From positions 62,001 through 126,000 of the forward strand of contig NZ_JARDJI010000005.1 of the NCBI RefSeq assembly GCF_039907765.1: a stretch of 64,000 nt of DNA, read 5' to 3'. Position numbers and translations under genes: made by a program. The notes beneath the pieces are model-generated. The model did not search any database. It was not told the origin of the DNA and saw only the letters and a list, made by a program, of their open reading frames with translations. How positions within the stretch are numbered: position 1 is the first letter of the stretch; each line of letters starts with the position of its first letter. Below, one piece after another: positions 33,525 to 41,355 of the stretch. Source of the stretch: Aminobacter sp039907765 (lineage in GTDB: Bacteria > Pseudomonadota > Alphaproteobacteria > Rhizobiales > Rhizobiaceae).

Positions 33525-33552
33525 GCGCCGGGCAGTGAACGCCGCCCGGCGC
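33525..33552 (-). other. Intercistronic hairpin behind livK
   Basis: GCGCCGGGC (33525-33533) and GCCCGGCGC (33544-33552) form a perfect 9-bp stem with a 10-base loop, 8 bp after the binding-protein stop. No T run follows on the minus strand. This is typical of RNA structures that raise binding-protein message over the rest of the operon. Confidence 0.6.
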
Positions 33553-33559
33553 CGTCAAC

Positions 33560-34756
33560 TCAGCCCTTCGCCAGCTTGCAGGTGCTCTTGTCGATCGCGC
33601 GGAAGGCCTGCTCGGCCGGAACCGTCGTCACCACCTTGAACACGTCCTGCGCATCGGATGCCTCGCCAGGGGCGCGCACTTCGAGCAGCTGCATGTCGTG
33701 GACCAGGCGGCCGTTGGGCAGCAGCGTGGCGTTCTTGGCGAACAGGTCGTTGATCTTGCCTTCGCGCAGCTGGGCGAGCACGGCAGCCGGCTCGTCGGTG
33801 CCGGCGGCCTTGACCGCGTTCAGGTAGTTGGTGGCTGCCGAGTAGGCGCCGGCGGCGACCCAGCCCGGCGCGTTGCCGGTCTTCTTCTGCATTTCTTCCT
33901 TGAAGTGCTTGGAGGCGTCGTCGGTGTTCCAGTACCAGGCAGCCGCGAACTGGATGCCCTTCAGTGCCTCGAGGCCGATGGCGCGCGCATCCGACTGGTG
34001 CAGCACCGTCACCGCCACGCGCATGCCCTGGTCGATCAGGCCGAACTCCTGCACCTGCTTCAGCGCGTTGACGAGCTCGGGACCGTTGACCGTCAGCGCC
34101 AGGACCTTGGCCCCCGAAGCCTGGGCCTGGAGGATGTAGGACGAGAAATCGGTGGTGCCGAGCGGCGCGCGCACTTGGCCGAGGATCTTGCCGCCTTCGT
34201 CTTCGACGGCGGTCTTCACACCGGCTTCCATCACCTTGCCGGCCTCGTAGTCGGGCGACAGGATGAACCAGGTCTCGCCGCCGGCCTTCAGCTGGGCGCT
34301 GACCGACGAACGAACCTGCGAATAGGCGTCATAGGCCCAGGCGAGGCCGTAGCCGTTGCAGTCGGCCTCGGTCATCTTGTCGGTCATCGGCGACACGAAG
34401 AAGCCGAGCTTCTTCTGCTCACCGAGCAGGTTGTTGACGGACAGCGCGATCGCAGAGTTGGCGACGTCGAACAGCGCATCGACATTGTCGCGCTCCAGCC
34501 ACTCGCGGGCGATGGACAGCGCGATCTCCGGCTTGTTCTGGTGGTCGGCCGAAACCAGCTCGATCGGCTTGCCCAGCACCTGGCCGCCGAAATCGGAAAT
34601 GGCGAGCTTGACCGCCTCGGTCACCTCGGTGCCGCCGAGGGCGGAGAAGGACGAGCTCTGATCGTTGAGCACGCCGAGCTTGACGCCGGCGTCCTGCGCA
34701 GCGGCAGTCAGCGCGGTCGAAAGCAGCAGGGCTGCCGCGAGAATGGATTTCTTCAT
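33560..34756 (-). CDS. HAAT-family ABC transporter substrate-binding protein
   Basis: A 398-residue periplasmic protein. The signal peptide MKKSILAAALLLSTALTAAA is cleaved near residue 20. The mature part has VKLGVLNDQSSSFSALGG, then SADHQNKPEIALSIAREWLERDNVDALFDV, the type-I binding fold of LivK/Peripla_BP_6. Unlike LivK, the ligand is probably a carboxylic acid tied to the island. First gene of the importer operon; ATG 34756 has GGGGAGGAATGAC before it; operator 132 bp upstream. Confidence 0.9.
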   Translation of the reverse strand: MKKSILAAALLLSTALTAAAQDAGVKLGVLNDQSSSFSALGGTEVTEAVKLAISDFGGQVLGKPIELVSADHQNKPEIALSIAREWLERDNVDALFDVANSAIALSVNNLLGEQKKLGFFVSPMTDKMTEADCNGYGLAWAYDAYSQVRSSVSAQLKAGGETWFILSPDYEAGKVMEAGVKTAVEDEGGKILGQVRAPLGTTDFSSYILQAQASGAKVLALTVNGPELVNALKQVQEFGLIDQGMRVAVTVLHQSDARAIGLEALKGIQFAAAWYWNTDDASKHFKEEMQKKTGNAPGWVAAGAYSAATNYLNAVKAAGTDEPAAVLAQLREGKINDLFAKNATLLPNGRLVHDMQLLEVRAPGEASDAQDVFKVVTTVPAEQAFRAIDKSTCKLAKG

Positions 34757-34888
34757 GTCATTCCTCCCCAGGAACGTAGGCTTTGCTGCCGGTTGGATGC
34801 GCGCCGGCATCGATATGCGCGCAAGGCCGCCACGCTCTCTGACGCGGAGACTCCTCAAGGAGAAATCACAGGATGCGGCTTGCCCGAA

Positions 34889-34908
34889 CATCGTCCATGC
34901 GGACTAGC
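34889..34908 (-). promoter_or_regulatory. Island operator, LivK-LivHM operon
   Basis: CATCGTCC-ATGC-GGACTAGC, 132 bp before the livK start; paired with a site for the divergent GMC gene. Confidence 0.8.
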
Positions 34909-34945
34909 GCATATGCCGGGCTGGACCGCTGCCACCCTCGCCTGG

Positions 34946-34965
34946 GCTAGTTCGTTTGCAGGATG
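34946..34965 (+). promoter_or_regulatory. Degenerate island operator, GMC gene at 34998
   Basis: GCTAGTTC-GTTT-GCAGGATG, 32 bp before the GMC start, with the GATG half facing the gene. Two positions of the right half differ from the consensus. Confidence 0.55.
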
Positions 34966-34997
34966 CGAGCCGCCGCCCGAGAGCAAGACATCGCGGC

Positions 34998-36605
34998 ATG
35001 AGCGAATTCGACACCATCATCGTTGGCGCCGGCTCGGCCGGCTGCGTGCTGGCCGCCAGGCTGAGCGAGAACCCCGGACACCGCGTGCTCATCCTCGAGG
35101 CCGGCCCGTCAGACCTGCACCCGTTCGTGCGCATGCCGCGCGGCTGGGTCAAGCTGACGAAACACCCGCAGCGCTCCTGGAACTTCCCCGTCGAGCACGA
35201 GGAAGGTCGCCCGCAGGGAGAAACCTGGGCACGGGGCCGCGGGCTGGGCGGATCGAGCTCCATCAACGGCATGCTCTACTGCCGTGGCGCGCCGGAAGAC
35301 TATGACGGCTGGGCCGATTTCGGCGTGAAGGGCTGGGGCTGGTCCGACATGGCTCCAATCTTCCGCAAGATCGAGAACCACCAGCTTGGCGGCAACGCCA
35401 TCCGTGGCAGTGATGGACCGCTGCAGGTCAGCGTCCGCCCGCTTGCCGACCCTCTCGGCCAGGCCATTGCCGATGCCGGCGCTTCGCTCGGTCTCGACCA
35501 TCTCGACGATCTCAATGGCGCGAGACGCGAAGGCGTCGGCACCTATACCCACACGGTCGACCACCGGGGCCGGCGCATGAGCGCTGCGCGTGCGTTCCTG
35601 CGCCCTGCAATGCGGCGCAAGAACCTCACCGTCCGGACCGGCGCACAGGTGCTGCGGGTCCTATTCGAGGGGCGGCGGGCGGTGGGCGTCGAATATTTCG
35701 CCGCCGGCGGCCGAAAACGCGCCGTTCGCGCGACACGGGAGGTCATCGTCGCCTGTGGCGCCATCCAGTCACCGCAACTGCTGCAGGTATCCGGCATCGG
35801 CCGCGCCGACGTGCTGTCGGCTGCCGGCGTCAATGTCGTTGCCGAACTGCCCGGCGTCGGCCGCCACTTCGCCGAGCATCTCGTTGTCGCCTTGCCCCAT
35901 CGCCTCGCCGGCCTCCATGGCCACAACCGGCGGCTCAGCGGCCTGCGCCTCGTCGGCGAGGTGCTGCGCTATTATCTCGCCGGCACCGGGCTGATGAGCT
36001 TCGGCGCCTCCGAAATGGGCGGCTTCATCCGATCGTCGCCCGATGTCGCCTATGCCGATCTGCAGCTATCGCTGTCGCCCTACACATTTGCCCGCGGCCT
36101 GCTGCAAGGCAGGCTGAAGCTCGAAGACAAGCCGGGGCTAACCATCATCGGCTATGCCCTGCGGCCGGAGAGCCGCGGCGAGGTCACGATCCGCACCGCC
36201 GACATGCGCGACATGCCCTCGATCCGGCCGAACTGGCTGGCGACCGATGGCGACAGGCGCACCGCCATCTCGATGATGCGCATCATGCGCGATTTCGTCG
36301 CCCAGCCGGCGCTGCAGCCTTACGTCAGGGAGGAGCTATGGCCCGGCCGCGCCGTGCAATCGGACGAGGAAATGCTCGCGGCCTTCCGCTCGACCTTCGT
36401 GTCGGGACTGCATGCGGTCGGCACCTGCCGGATGGGCAACGATGCCGATGCCGTCGTCGACGAAAGGCTGCGCGTCCGTGGCGTCGAGGGCCTGCGCGTC
36501 GTCGATGCGTCGGTGATTCCCGCACCCGTCTCGGGCAACACCAACGGTCCGGTCATGGCACTCGCCTGGCGCATGGCTGACCTGATGCTTGAAGAAAAGT
36601 ACTGA
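34998..36605 (+). CDS. GMC-family FAD-dependent alcohol dehydrogenase
   Basis: A 535-residue GMC oxidoreductase like choline or long-chain alcohol dehydrogenases. FAD loop VGAGSAGCVLAARLSE near the start, the second GMC signature WARGRGLGGSSSINGMLYCRG (about 78-98), and the C-terminal active His in SGLHAVGTCRMG with SGNTNGPVMA. It oxidises a primary or secondary alcohol, giving electrons to a quinone or acceptor. The second GMC at 48302 is a paralogue. Alone in its unit. Confidence 0.9.
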   Translation: MSEFDTIIVGAGSAGCVLAARLSENPGHRVLILEAGPSDLHPFVRMPRGWVKLTKHPQRSWNFPVEHEEGRPQGETWARGRGLGGSSSINGMLYCRGAPEDYDGWADFGVKGWGWSDMAPIFRKIENHQLGGNAIRGSDGPLQVSVRPLADPLGQAIADAGASLGLDHLDDLNGARREGVGTYTHTVDHRGRRMSAARAFLRPAMRRKNLTVRTGAQVLRVLFEGRRAVGVEYFAAGGRKRAVRATREVIVACGAIQSPQLLQVSGIGRADVLSAAGVNVVAELPGVGRHFAEHLVVALPHRLAGLHGHNRRLSGLRLVGEVLRYYLAGTGLMSFGASEMGGFIRSSPDVAYADLQLSLSPYTFARGLLQGRLKLEDKPGLTIIGYALRPESRGEVTIRTADMRDMPSIRPNWLATDGDRRTAISMMRIMRDFVAQPALQPYVREELWPGRAVQSDEEMLAAFRSTFVSGLHAVGTCRMGNDADAVVDERLRVRGVEGLRVVDASVIPAPVSGNTNGPVMALAWRMADLMLEEKY

Positions 36606-36609
36606 ACCT

Positions 36610-37065
36610 TCAGAAATCGAAGAATTCGGAGCGTGCGCTGCTGAACGCCTTCTCGAGCCGGTGGACCATCCGCCAGCCGGCCTCGGTCCTGCGGTAGCGG
36701 ACGCCGTATTGGCCGCAGGCAGTGCGGCTCATCGTATGATTGGCCGAAATCCGGCCGATTGCGACGAACTGGAAATGCAGGTGCCCTGTCGCCTCGTCGC
36801 CGTCGATGTCGACCAGCGGCAGTCCCGGTACATGCACGCCGGTGAACTTCGAGGTGAACTCCAGGCAGAAGGCCGACAGCTGGTCCCTGCCCTCCAGCTT
36901 GAGCGCCGGGCGGTCGCCTACGGCAGCGATCTCGAAGATGCCGTCCTCGGTGAACACGCCTGCCCAGCCATCGCCGTCGCCACTGTCCCAGGCGCGGGCA
37001 TAGCGCGCCTCCAGCGCCATGATCTCAAGCATAGCCTCGGCCCGCGCCAGCCGTTCTTCCAGCAT
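36610..37065 (-). CDS. SnoaL/NTF2-like protein
   Basis: A 151-residue NTF2-like protein: LEERLARAEAMLEIMALEARYARAWDSGDGDGWAGVFTEDG, then HLHFQFVAIGRISANHTMSR and GVRYRRTEAGWRMVHRLE. Convergent with the GMC gene (stops 5 bp apart). The region 37066-37180 before it holds two operator-like sites and no other gene. Confidence 0.78.
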   Translation of the reverse strand: MLEERLARAEAMLEIMALEARYARAWDSGDGDGWAGVFTEDGIFEIAAVGDRPALKLEGRDQLSAFCLEFTSKFTGVHVPGLPLVDIDGDEATGHLHFQFVAIGRISANHTMSRTACGQYGVRYRRTEAGWRMVHRLEKAFSSARSEFFDF

Positions 37066-37114
37066 GTCAGCTCCTCACTGCAAGTGCGATGGGGTGCTGT
37101 CACCCGTGCCTGTC

Positions 37115-37134
37115 GACAGCCCGATCGAACGAAT
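37115..37134 (-). promoter_or_regulatory. Operator-like site A upstream of the NTF2-like gene
   Basis: On the plus strand GACAGCCC-GATC-GAACGAAT. The right half matches the consensus half GGACGATT/GAACGATG; the left keeps only CC next to the spacer. It forms one arm of a 13-bp inverted repeat with 37158-37170. Confidence 0.4.
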
Positions 37135-37170
37135 GGCTTGGCGCGGGACAAGACGCATCGTTCGATCGGG
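37120..37170. repeat. 13-bp inverted repeat with 25-bp spacing
   Basis: CCCGATCGAACGA (37120-37132) and TCGTTCGATCGGG (37158-37170) are perfect complements. They overlap the two operator-like sites and may reflect their mirror placement. Confidence 0.7.
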
Positions 37171-37175
37171 TGAGC
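37156..37175 (-). promoter_or_regulatory. Operator-like site B upstream of the NTF2-like gene
   Basis: CATCGTTC-GATC-GGGTGAGC. The left half is identical to that at 53970-53977; the right half keeps only GG and two more bases. It lies 90 bp before the NTF2-like gene start. Confidence 0.45.
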
Positions 37176-37179
37176 CAGC

Positions 37180-37210
37180 AAAAAGGCGCCGCCGGATGAC
37201 CGGCGACGCC
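37180..37210 (-). terminator. Terminator of the second binding-protein gene
   Basis: GGCGCCGCCGG (37185-37195) and CCGGCGACGCC (37200-37210) pair with one mismatch around an ATGA loop; five T follow on the minus strand. It lies 26 bp behind the binding-protein stop. Confidence 0.85.
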
Positions 37211-37236
37211 CTTGGTGAATTGAAGCGCCGGCGCGC

Positions 37237-38442
37237 CTACTGCGCGCAGTCGGCGCGTTCGACCAGGCCGTCCTCGCGCAGCTGATAGGGGTTCTTCACC
37301 ACCTTCAGGCTCTCCACCGCAGGCAGGAAGTGGCTGTCCGCGCTCGCCGCCAGCTTGCCGGTCAGCGTCCTGATCTCGCCGGCATTGGCCTCGATCCACG
37401 CGGCGATCGACTTGCCGTCGGTCTTGCCCGAGCCGTTCATGGCCGCGGCCAGGATGAAGGGCTGGATGTAATAAGGCACCAGGGCCGAGGGCCCGCCCAT
37501 GCGATCGAGATCCGCAATCTCCGCCTTCGCCTTGGCCGCGAACTTGGCGAATTCCTTCTCGCCGAGCGCATCGCCCGGGCAATAGGTCATGCCCTCGAAC
37601 TGCACCGAATAGACGCCTTCGAACGGCTCGTTGCCGATCGTGGCGGCGTTGCCGACGGCATAGTTGGTCATGGTCAGGCTGGCCAGAACCGGCACGTCCC
37701 AGCCGATGTCGTAGCGGTTTTCCAGCATCTTGCGCGAATCGTCGCCGATCGAGTTGATCAGGAGCACCGCCTCGGCCTCGGAATTGCGCAGCGAGAACAG
37801 CTGCGGGGTCATGTCCTCGGTGCGGAAGGCGAATTCCTGCACGGCGACCGGCTCGACGCCCTTGCCCTTCATGTAGGCGACGATGTCGGAGATGGCGGCC
37901 TTCGACATGCCGCCATTGTCGGACATCAGCGCCAGCTTCTTCAGCTTCAGCACATCGAGCGCATAGGCGATGTTGGGGATCATCTGGTTCGCGCCGATCG
38001 GCGAGGTCGAGAAATGGTATGGACCGACCTGCGGCGTGAGTTGGGTCGAGGCGGCGCTGGAGATCTGGGCGATGTTGGCCTCGGTGCCGATCGGCATCAG
38101 CGGCGTGGTTTCCTGGCTGGTCGCCGGGCCGACGACGGCCTGCACCTTTTCGCTCTCGATCAGGCGGCGCATCTCGCTCACGCCATGGGTCGGGTCGGTC
38201 ATGGTGTCGGCCAGAACCAGCTCGACCTTCTTGCCGAGGATGCCGCCGGCCGCGTTGATGTCGTCGATCGCCCGCTTCCAGGCGACCTCGGCATTCTTGC
38301 CGATCGAGGCGCCGGAGCCGGTGAGCGACATGATGCCGCCGATCTTGATCGTCTCCTCGGCCCGGGCCGCGCCCATGCCGAGCGCGGTGAACGACATCAG
38401 GGCCGCGAACAGCGCGCGCCGGCTCAGAATGCTGGAACTCAT
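37237..38442 (-). CDS. HAAT-family ABC transporter substrate-binding protein
   Basis: A 401-residue LivK-type protein. The N-terminus MSSSILSRRALFAALMSF with cleavage after AARA (residue 28) contains an SRRxxF string, so Tat export is possible. The mature domain begins EETIKIGGIMSLTGSGASIGKNAEVAWKRAIDDINAAGGILGKKVELV. It is paralogous to the gene cut at the left edge. No permease genes accompany it; it could serve the importer at 50470-53850, which lacks a binding protein. Single gene with its own operator and terminator. Confidence 0.9.
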   Translation of the reverse strand: MSSSILSRRALFAALMSFTALGMGAARAEETIKIGGIMSLTGSGASIGKNAEVAWKRAIDDINAAGGILGKKVELVLADTMTDPTHGVSEMRRLIESEKVQAVVGPATSQETTPLMPIGTEANIAQISSAASTQLTPQVGPYHFSTSPIGANQMIPNIAYALDVLKLKKLALMSDNGGMSKAAISDIVAYMKGKGVEPVAVQEFAFRTEDMTPQLFSLRNSEAEAVLLINSIGDDSRKMLENRYDIGWDVPVLASLTMTNYAVGNAATIGNEPFEGVYSVQFEGMTYCPGDALGEKEFAKFAAKAKAEIADLDRMGGPSALVPYYIQPFILAAAMNGSGKTDGKSIAAWIEANAGEIRTLTGKLAASADSHFLPAVESLKVVKNPYQLREDGLVERADCAQ

Positions 38443-38500
38443 GTCTCGTCTCACTCCTGAAAATTGCGGCCTGCGCTCTCCTCCGAGCGACGGCACCGCG

Positions 38501-38520
38501 CATCGTCCATTAGGACCACT
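38501..38520 (-). promoter_or_regulatory. Island operator, second binding-protein gene
   Basis: CATCGTCC-ATTA-GGACCACT, 58 bp before the start of the binding-protein gene at 38442. Confidence 0.72.
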
Positions 38521-38573
38521 GGATGCGCGCCGGAAGGGCCTGCGCCATCGGTCGTGCTGGCCTGGACCAGCGG

Positions 38574-39380
38574 TCACTCGACCGCCGGAGGCGCGTAACG
38601 CCTGATGAGGTCGAGGAACAGCGGCGTCTCGCCGCCGCCATGGACCTCGAGCGTGGCACCCGTCACGAAGGTGGCGTCCGGGCTGGCGAGGTAGAGGGCA
38701 GCCCGGGCGATGTCGTCGCCGCGGCCCATGCGCTTCATCGGCACGGAAGCTGCGATCGCCTGCTGCGCCTCGCGCGAACCATAGGTCTCGTCGGCCTTCT
38801 CGGTCTCGGTCAGGCCGACGACGATGGCATTGACGCGCACCTTCGGCGCCCATTCCTGGGCCAGGCTGGTGGTCAGGCTGAGGAGGCCTGCCTTGGCCGC
38901 GCCATAGGCGGCCGTGCCAGGCGACGGGCGGCGTCCGGACAGGCTGGCGATGTTGATGATGCTGCCGCCCTCCGGCAATTCCGCCATCCACCGGTAGGCC
39001 GCCTGGGACAGGTAGATCGGCGCCATGAGGTTGAGGTTGATGATGGCATCGGAGAAGCGCGGCGACACGGTCGCTGCGTCGACATGCGGCGAGCCGCCGG
39101 CATTGTTGACCAGCACGTCGATGCGACCATGCTCCTCGCCGACGCGGTCGACCAGTTCCTTGCAGGCCTGGGCCGTGCGCACGTCGCACTGCATGAAGAT
39201 CGCCCGACGCCCGTTCGCATGCGGCAGGGCGTCGGGTTCAGTGCGGGCGCACACCACGACGGTCGCGCCCGCGCCCAGAAACCCCTCGGCAATCGCCCGG
39301 CCGATGCCCTTGGTGCCGCCGGTCACGATGACGACCTTGCCCTCGAAGGCCGCGGCAACAGGTTGCGGGGCAATGCTCAT
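38574..39380 (-). CDS. SDR family oxidoreductase
   Basis: A 268-residue classical SDR: TGGTKGIGRAIAEGFLGAGA, NNAGGSPHV, NIASLSGRR and YGAAKAG with Tyr/Lys; C-terminal TGATLEVHGGGETPLF. It lies between two operators; the one at 39461-39480 serves it and the divergent fadD3 gene. Substrate unknown. Confidence 0.86.
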   Translation of the reverse strand: MSIAPQPVAAAFEGKVVIVTGGTKGIGRAIAEGFLGAGATVVVCARTEPDALPHANGRRAIFMQCDVRTAQACKELVDRVGEEHGRIDVLVNNAGGSPHVDAATVSPRFSDAIINLNLMAPIYLSQAAYRWMAELPEGGSIINIASLSGRRPSPGTAAYGAAKAGLLSLTTSLAQEWAPKVRVNAIVVGLTETEKADETYGSREAQQAIAASVPMKRMGRGDDIARAALYLASPDATFVTGATLEVHGGGETPLFLDLIRRYAPPAVE

Positions 39381-39460
39381 GCGGTCACTCCAGGCAGTAT
39401 CGGCGCGCGCGTGCGTCTGCACGCAGTCCTACAGCCTTTATGTCGGCCGTCGTAAGGTTT

Positions 39461-39480
39461 ATTCGTCCCTTCGGACGATG
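39461..39480. promoter_or_regulatory. Island operator, divergent SDR / fadD3 promoters
   Basis: ATTCGTCC-CTTC-GGACGATG. The right half is the full gene-facing form and looks toward fadD3, 99 bp away; the SDR start lies 80 bp to the left. Spacer and right half equal the site at 25647-25666. Confidence 0.78.
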
Positions 39481-39579
39481 CCGGCCGGCAGCCGACGCCT
39501 ATGTTCCGGCCAAACCAGCCCGGCTGCCGCGCCCCCGCCCAGCCGAACCGTCTCATATGCCGCGCCTCCAGGTAGACTG

Positions 39580-41169
39580 ATGATCATCGAAGACGCAGAT
39601 TGGAAGTTCACCACCATCCCCGCGCTCTGCGCGCGAGCGGCCGAAGTCTACGGCACGCGGACGGCCATCGAGGACGGCATCAAACTGAACTTCGTCGAGC
39701 TCGACGCGATGCGCAAGCGCGTCGCCAAGGCGATGATCGCCGCCGGCGTGCAGAAGGGCGACCGGATCATGATCTGGGCGCCCAACACCTGGAGGTGGTT
39801 CGCCACAGCGCTCGGCCTGGTCACAGCGGGCGCCATCCTCATCCCGGCCAGCACGCGCTTCAAGGGCGCCGAGATCGGCGAACTGGTCAAGCGCAGCGGC
39901 ACATCGATGCTGTTCTCTGTCGGCGAGTTCCTGGGCACCTACTATCCGGACCAGCTGAAGCCGGAGACCCGCGAACTGCTGCGCCAGGTGGTCGTCATCG
40001 GCGAGCCGCGCGGCGGCGAGGCCGACTGGGACAGCTTCGTTGCTGCCGGCGACACGGTCAGCGACGCCGAGCTCGCCGAGCGGGAGGCCTCCGTCGGCCC
40101 GGACGATCTCTGCGACATGCTGTTCACCTCGGGCACCACGGGCTATCCCAAGGGCGTCATGTACGGCCACCAGCAGTGCCTCAGAGCCATCGACGCCTGG
40201 GCGACGCGCGTCGGCATCCGCGAGCACGACCGTATCCTCGTCATCCCGCCCTTCTTCCATGCGTTCGGTTACCGCTCGGGCGCCATCGTCTCGCTGATGC
40301 GCGGCGCCGTGCTGATGCCGCACCTCACCTACGACGCCGGCGAGATCCTCAAGCGCGTCGCCGAGGACAAGATCAGCGTCATCCCCGGCCCGCCGGCCAT
40401 TTTCCAGGGCATGCTGCAGCATCCGGAACTGAAGTCTTTCGACACCTCCAGCCTGCGCCTCGGCGTCACCGGCGGCGCGGTCGTGCCGTCGATCCTCATC
40501 CGCCGGATGCGCGAGGATCTCGGCATTGCCGGCGTGGTCAACGGCTATGGCCTGACCGAATGCGGCGGCTACGGCACCATGTGCCTGGCGACCGACCCGG
40601 ATGACGTCATCGCCAACACGGCCGGCAAGCCCTCGCCGGGCGTCGAGGTCCGTATTTTGGGCGAGGACGGCCAATTCCAGCCCGACGGCAAGCCCGGCGA
40701 GGTGGTGATCCGCGGCTATATCGTCATGAAGGGCTATTTCAACGACCCCAAGGCAACCGCCAAGACCATCGACCCGGATGGCTGGCTGCACACCGGCGAT
40801 ATCGGCTACTTCGACGCCAACGGCAATCTGCGCATCGAGGACCGTCTCAAGGACATGTACATCACCGGCGGCTTCAACTGCTATCCGGCCGAGATCGAGC
40901 GCATCCTGAGCCAGCATCCGGCGATCGGCATCGTCGCCGTGATCGGCGTGCCCGACGAGCGCCTCGGCGAGGTTGGCAAGGCCTATGTGGTGCTGCGCCC
41001 CGGCACGAGCGCCACCGAGAAGGAGATCATCGACTGGTCGCGCGCCAACATGGCCAACTACAAGTGCCCGCGCAGCGTCGAAATCCGGATCTCGCTGCCG
41101 ACCAGCCCGCAGGGCAAGGTGCTCAAGAACGTCCTGCGCGAAGAGGTGCCCGCCGGCAACGCGGCCTGA
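39580..41169 (+). CDS. fadD3: FadD3-like acyl-CoA synthetase (HIP-CoA ligase)
   Basis: A 529-residue ANL ligase. ATP-binding LFTSGTTGYPKGV (181-193), PPFFHAFGYRSG, VLPHxT-like region, GPPAIFQGML, YGLTECGGYGTMC and DRLKDMYITGGFNCYPAEIE follow mycobacterial FadD3 (Rv3561). FadD3 makes the CoA ester of HIP, the entry step to C/D-ring breakdown. The catalytic C-terminal Lys is in SPQGKVLKNVL. It stands alone with operator upstream and terminator downstream. The tie to HIP is inferred from resemblance and the presence of FadE30, IpdABCF and EchA20 nearby. Confidence 0.82.
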   Translation: MIIEDADWKFTTIPALCARAAEVYGTRTAIEDGIKLNFVELDAMRKRVAKAMIAAGVQKGDRIMIWAPNTWRWFATALGLVTAGAILIPASTRFKGAEIGELVKRSGTSMLFSVGEFLGTYYPDQLKPETRELLRQVVVIGEPRGGEADWDSFVAAGDTVSDAELAEREASVGPDDLCDMLFTSGTTGYPKGVMYGHQQCLRAIDAWATRVGIREHDRILVIPPFFHAFGYRSGAIVSLMRGAVLMPHLTYDAGEILKRVAEDKISVIPGPPAIFQGMLQHPELKSFDTSSLRLGVTGGAVVPSILIRRMREDLGIAGVVNGYGLTECGGYGTMCLATDPDDVIANTAGKPSPGVEVRILGEDGQFQPDGKPGEVVIRGYIVMKGYFNDPKATAKTIDPDGWLHTGDIGYFDANGNLRIEDRLKDMYITGGFNCYPAEIERILSQHPAIGIVAVIGVPDERLGEVGKAYVVLRPGTSATEKEIIDWSRANMANYKCPRSVEIRISLPTSPQGKVLKNVLREEVPAGNAA

Positions 41170-41230
41170 CGCTTAGATATGCGCCCGGACAAGGGATCCG
41201 GCGCAGCCAACTGGATTTTCGGACGACATC

Positions 41231-41262
41231 AGACGGGACGGTGCGAAGGCGCCGTCCCGTCT
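41231..41262 (+). terminator. Terminator of fadD3
   Basis: AGACGGGACGG (41231-41241) pairs perfectly with CCGTCCCGTCT (41252-41262); TTGCTATT follows. Confidence 0.75.
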
Positions 41263-41300
41263 TGCTATTGGGGCGCGAGAGGCAACGCAGCGGGACAATG

Positions 41301-41329
41301 AAAAAGGGCGCCGGTTGCCCGACGCCCTT
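41301..41329 (-). terminator. Terminator of the ECH-ACAD-thiolase operon
   Basis: AAGGGCG (41304-41310) and CGCCCTT (41323-41329) form the stem; on the minus strand a run of five T follows. It lies 26 bp behind the last SDR gene of the operon. Confidence 0.8.
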
Positions 41330-41355
41330 GATGCTTGTCAGCGATGCAAGCTGGC

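Noticed and set aside
29749..34756. Branched-chain amino acid importer
   Set aside because: The family is right, but both importers carry the catabolic operator and are cotranscribed with SDR, GMC, thioesterase and AKR genes, so amino acids are an unlikely ligand.
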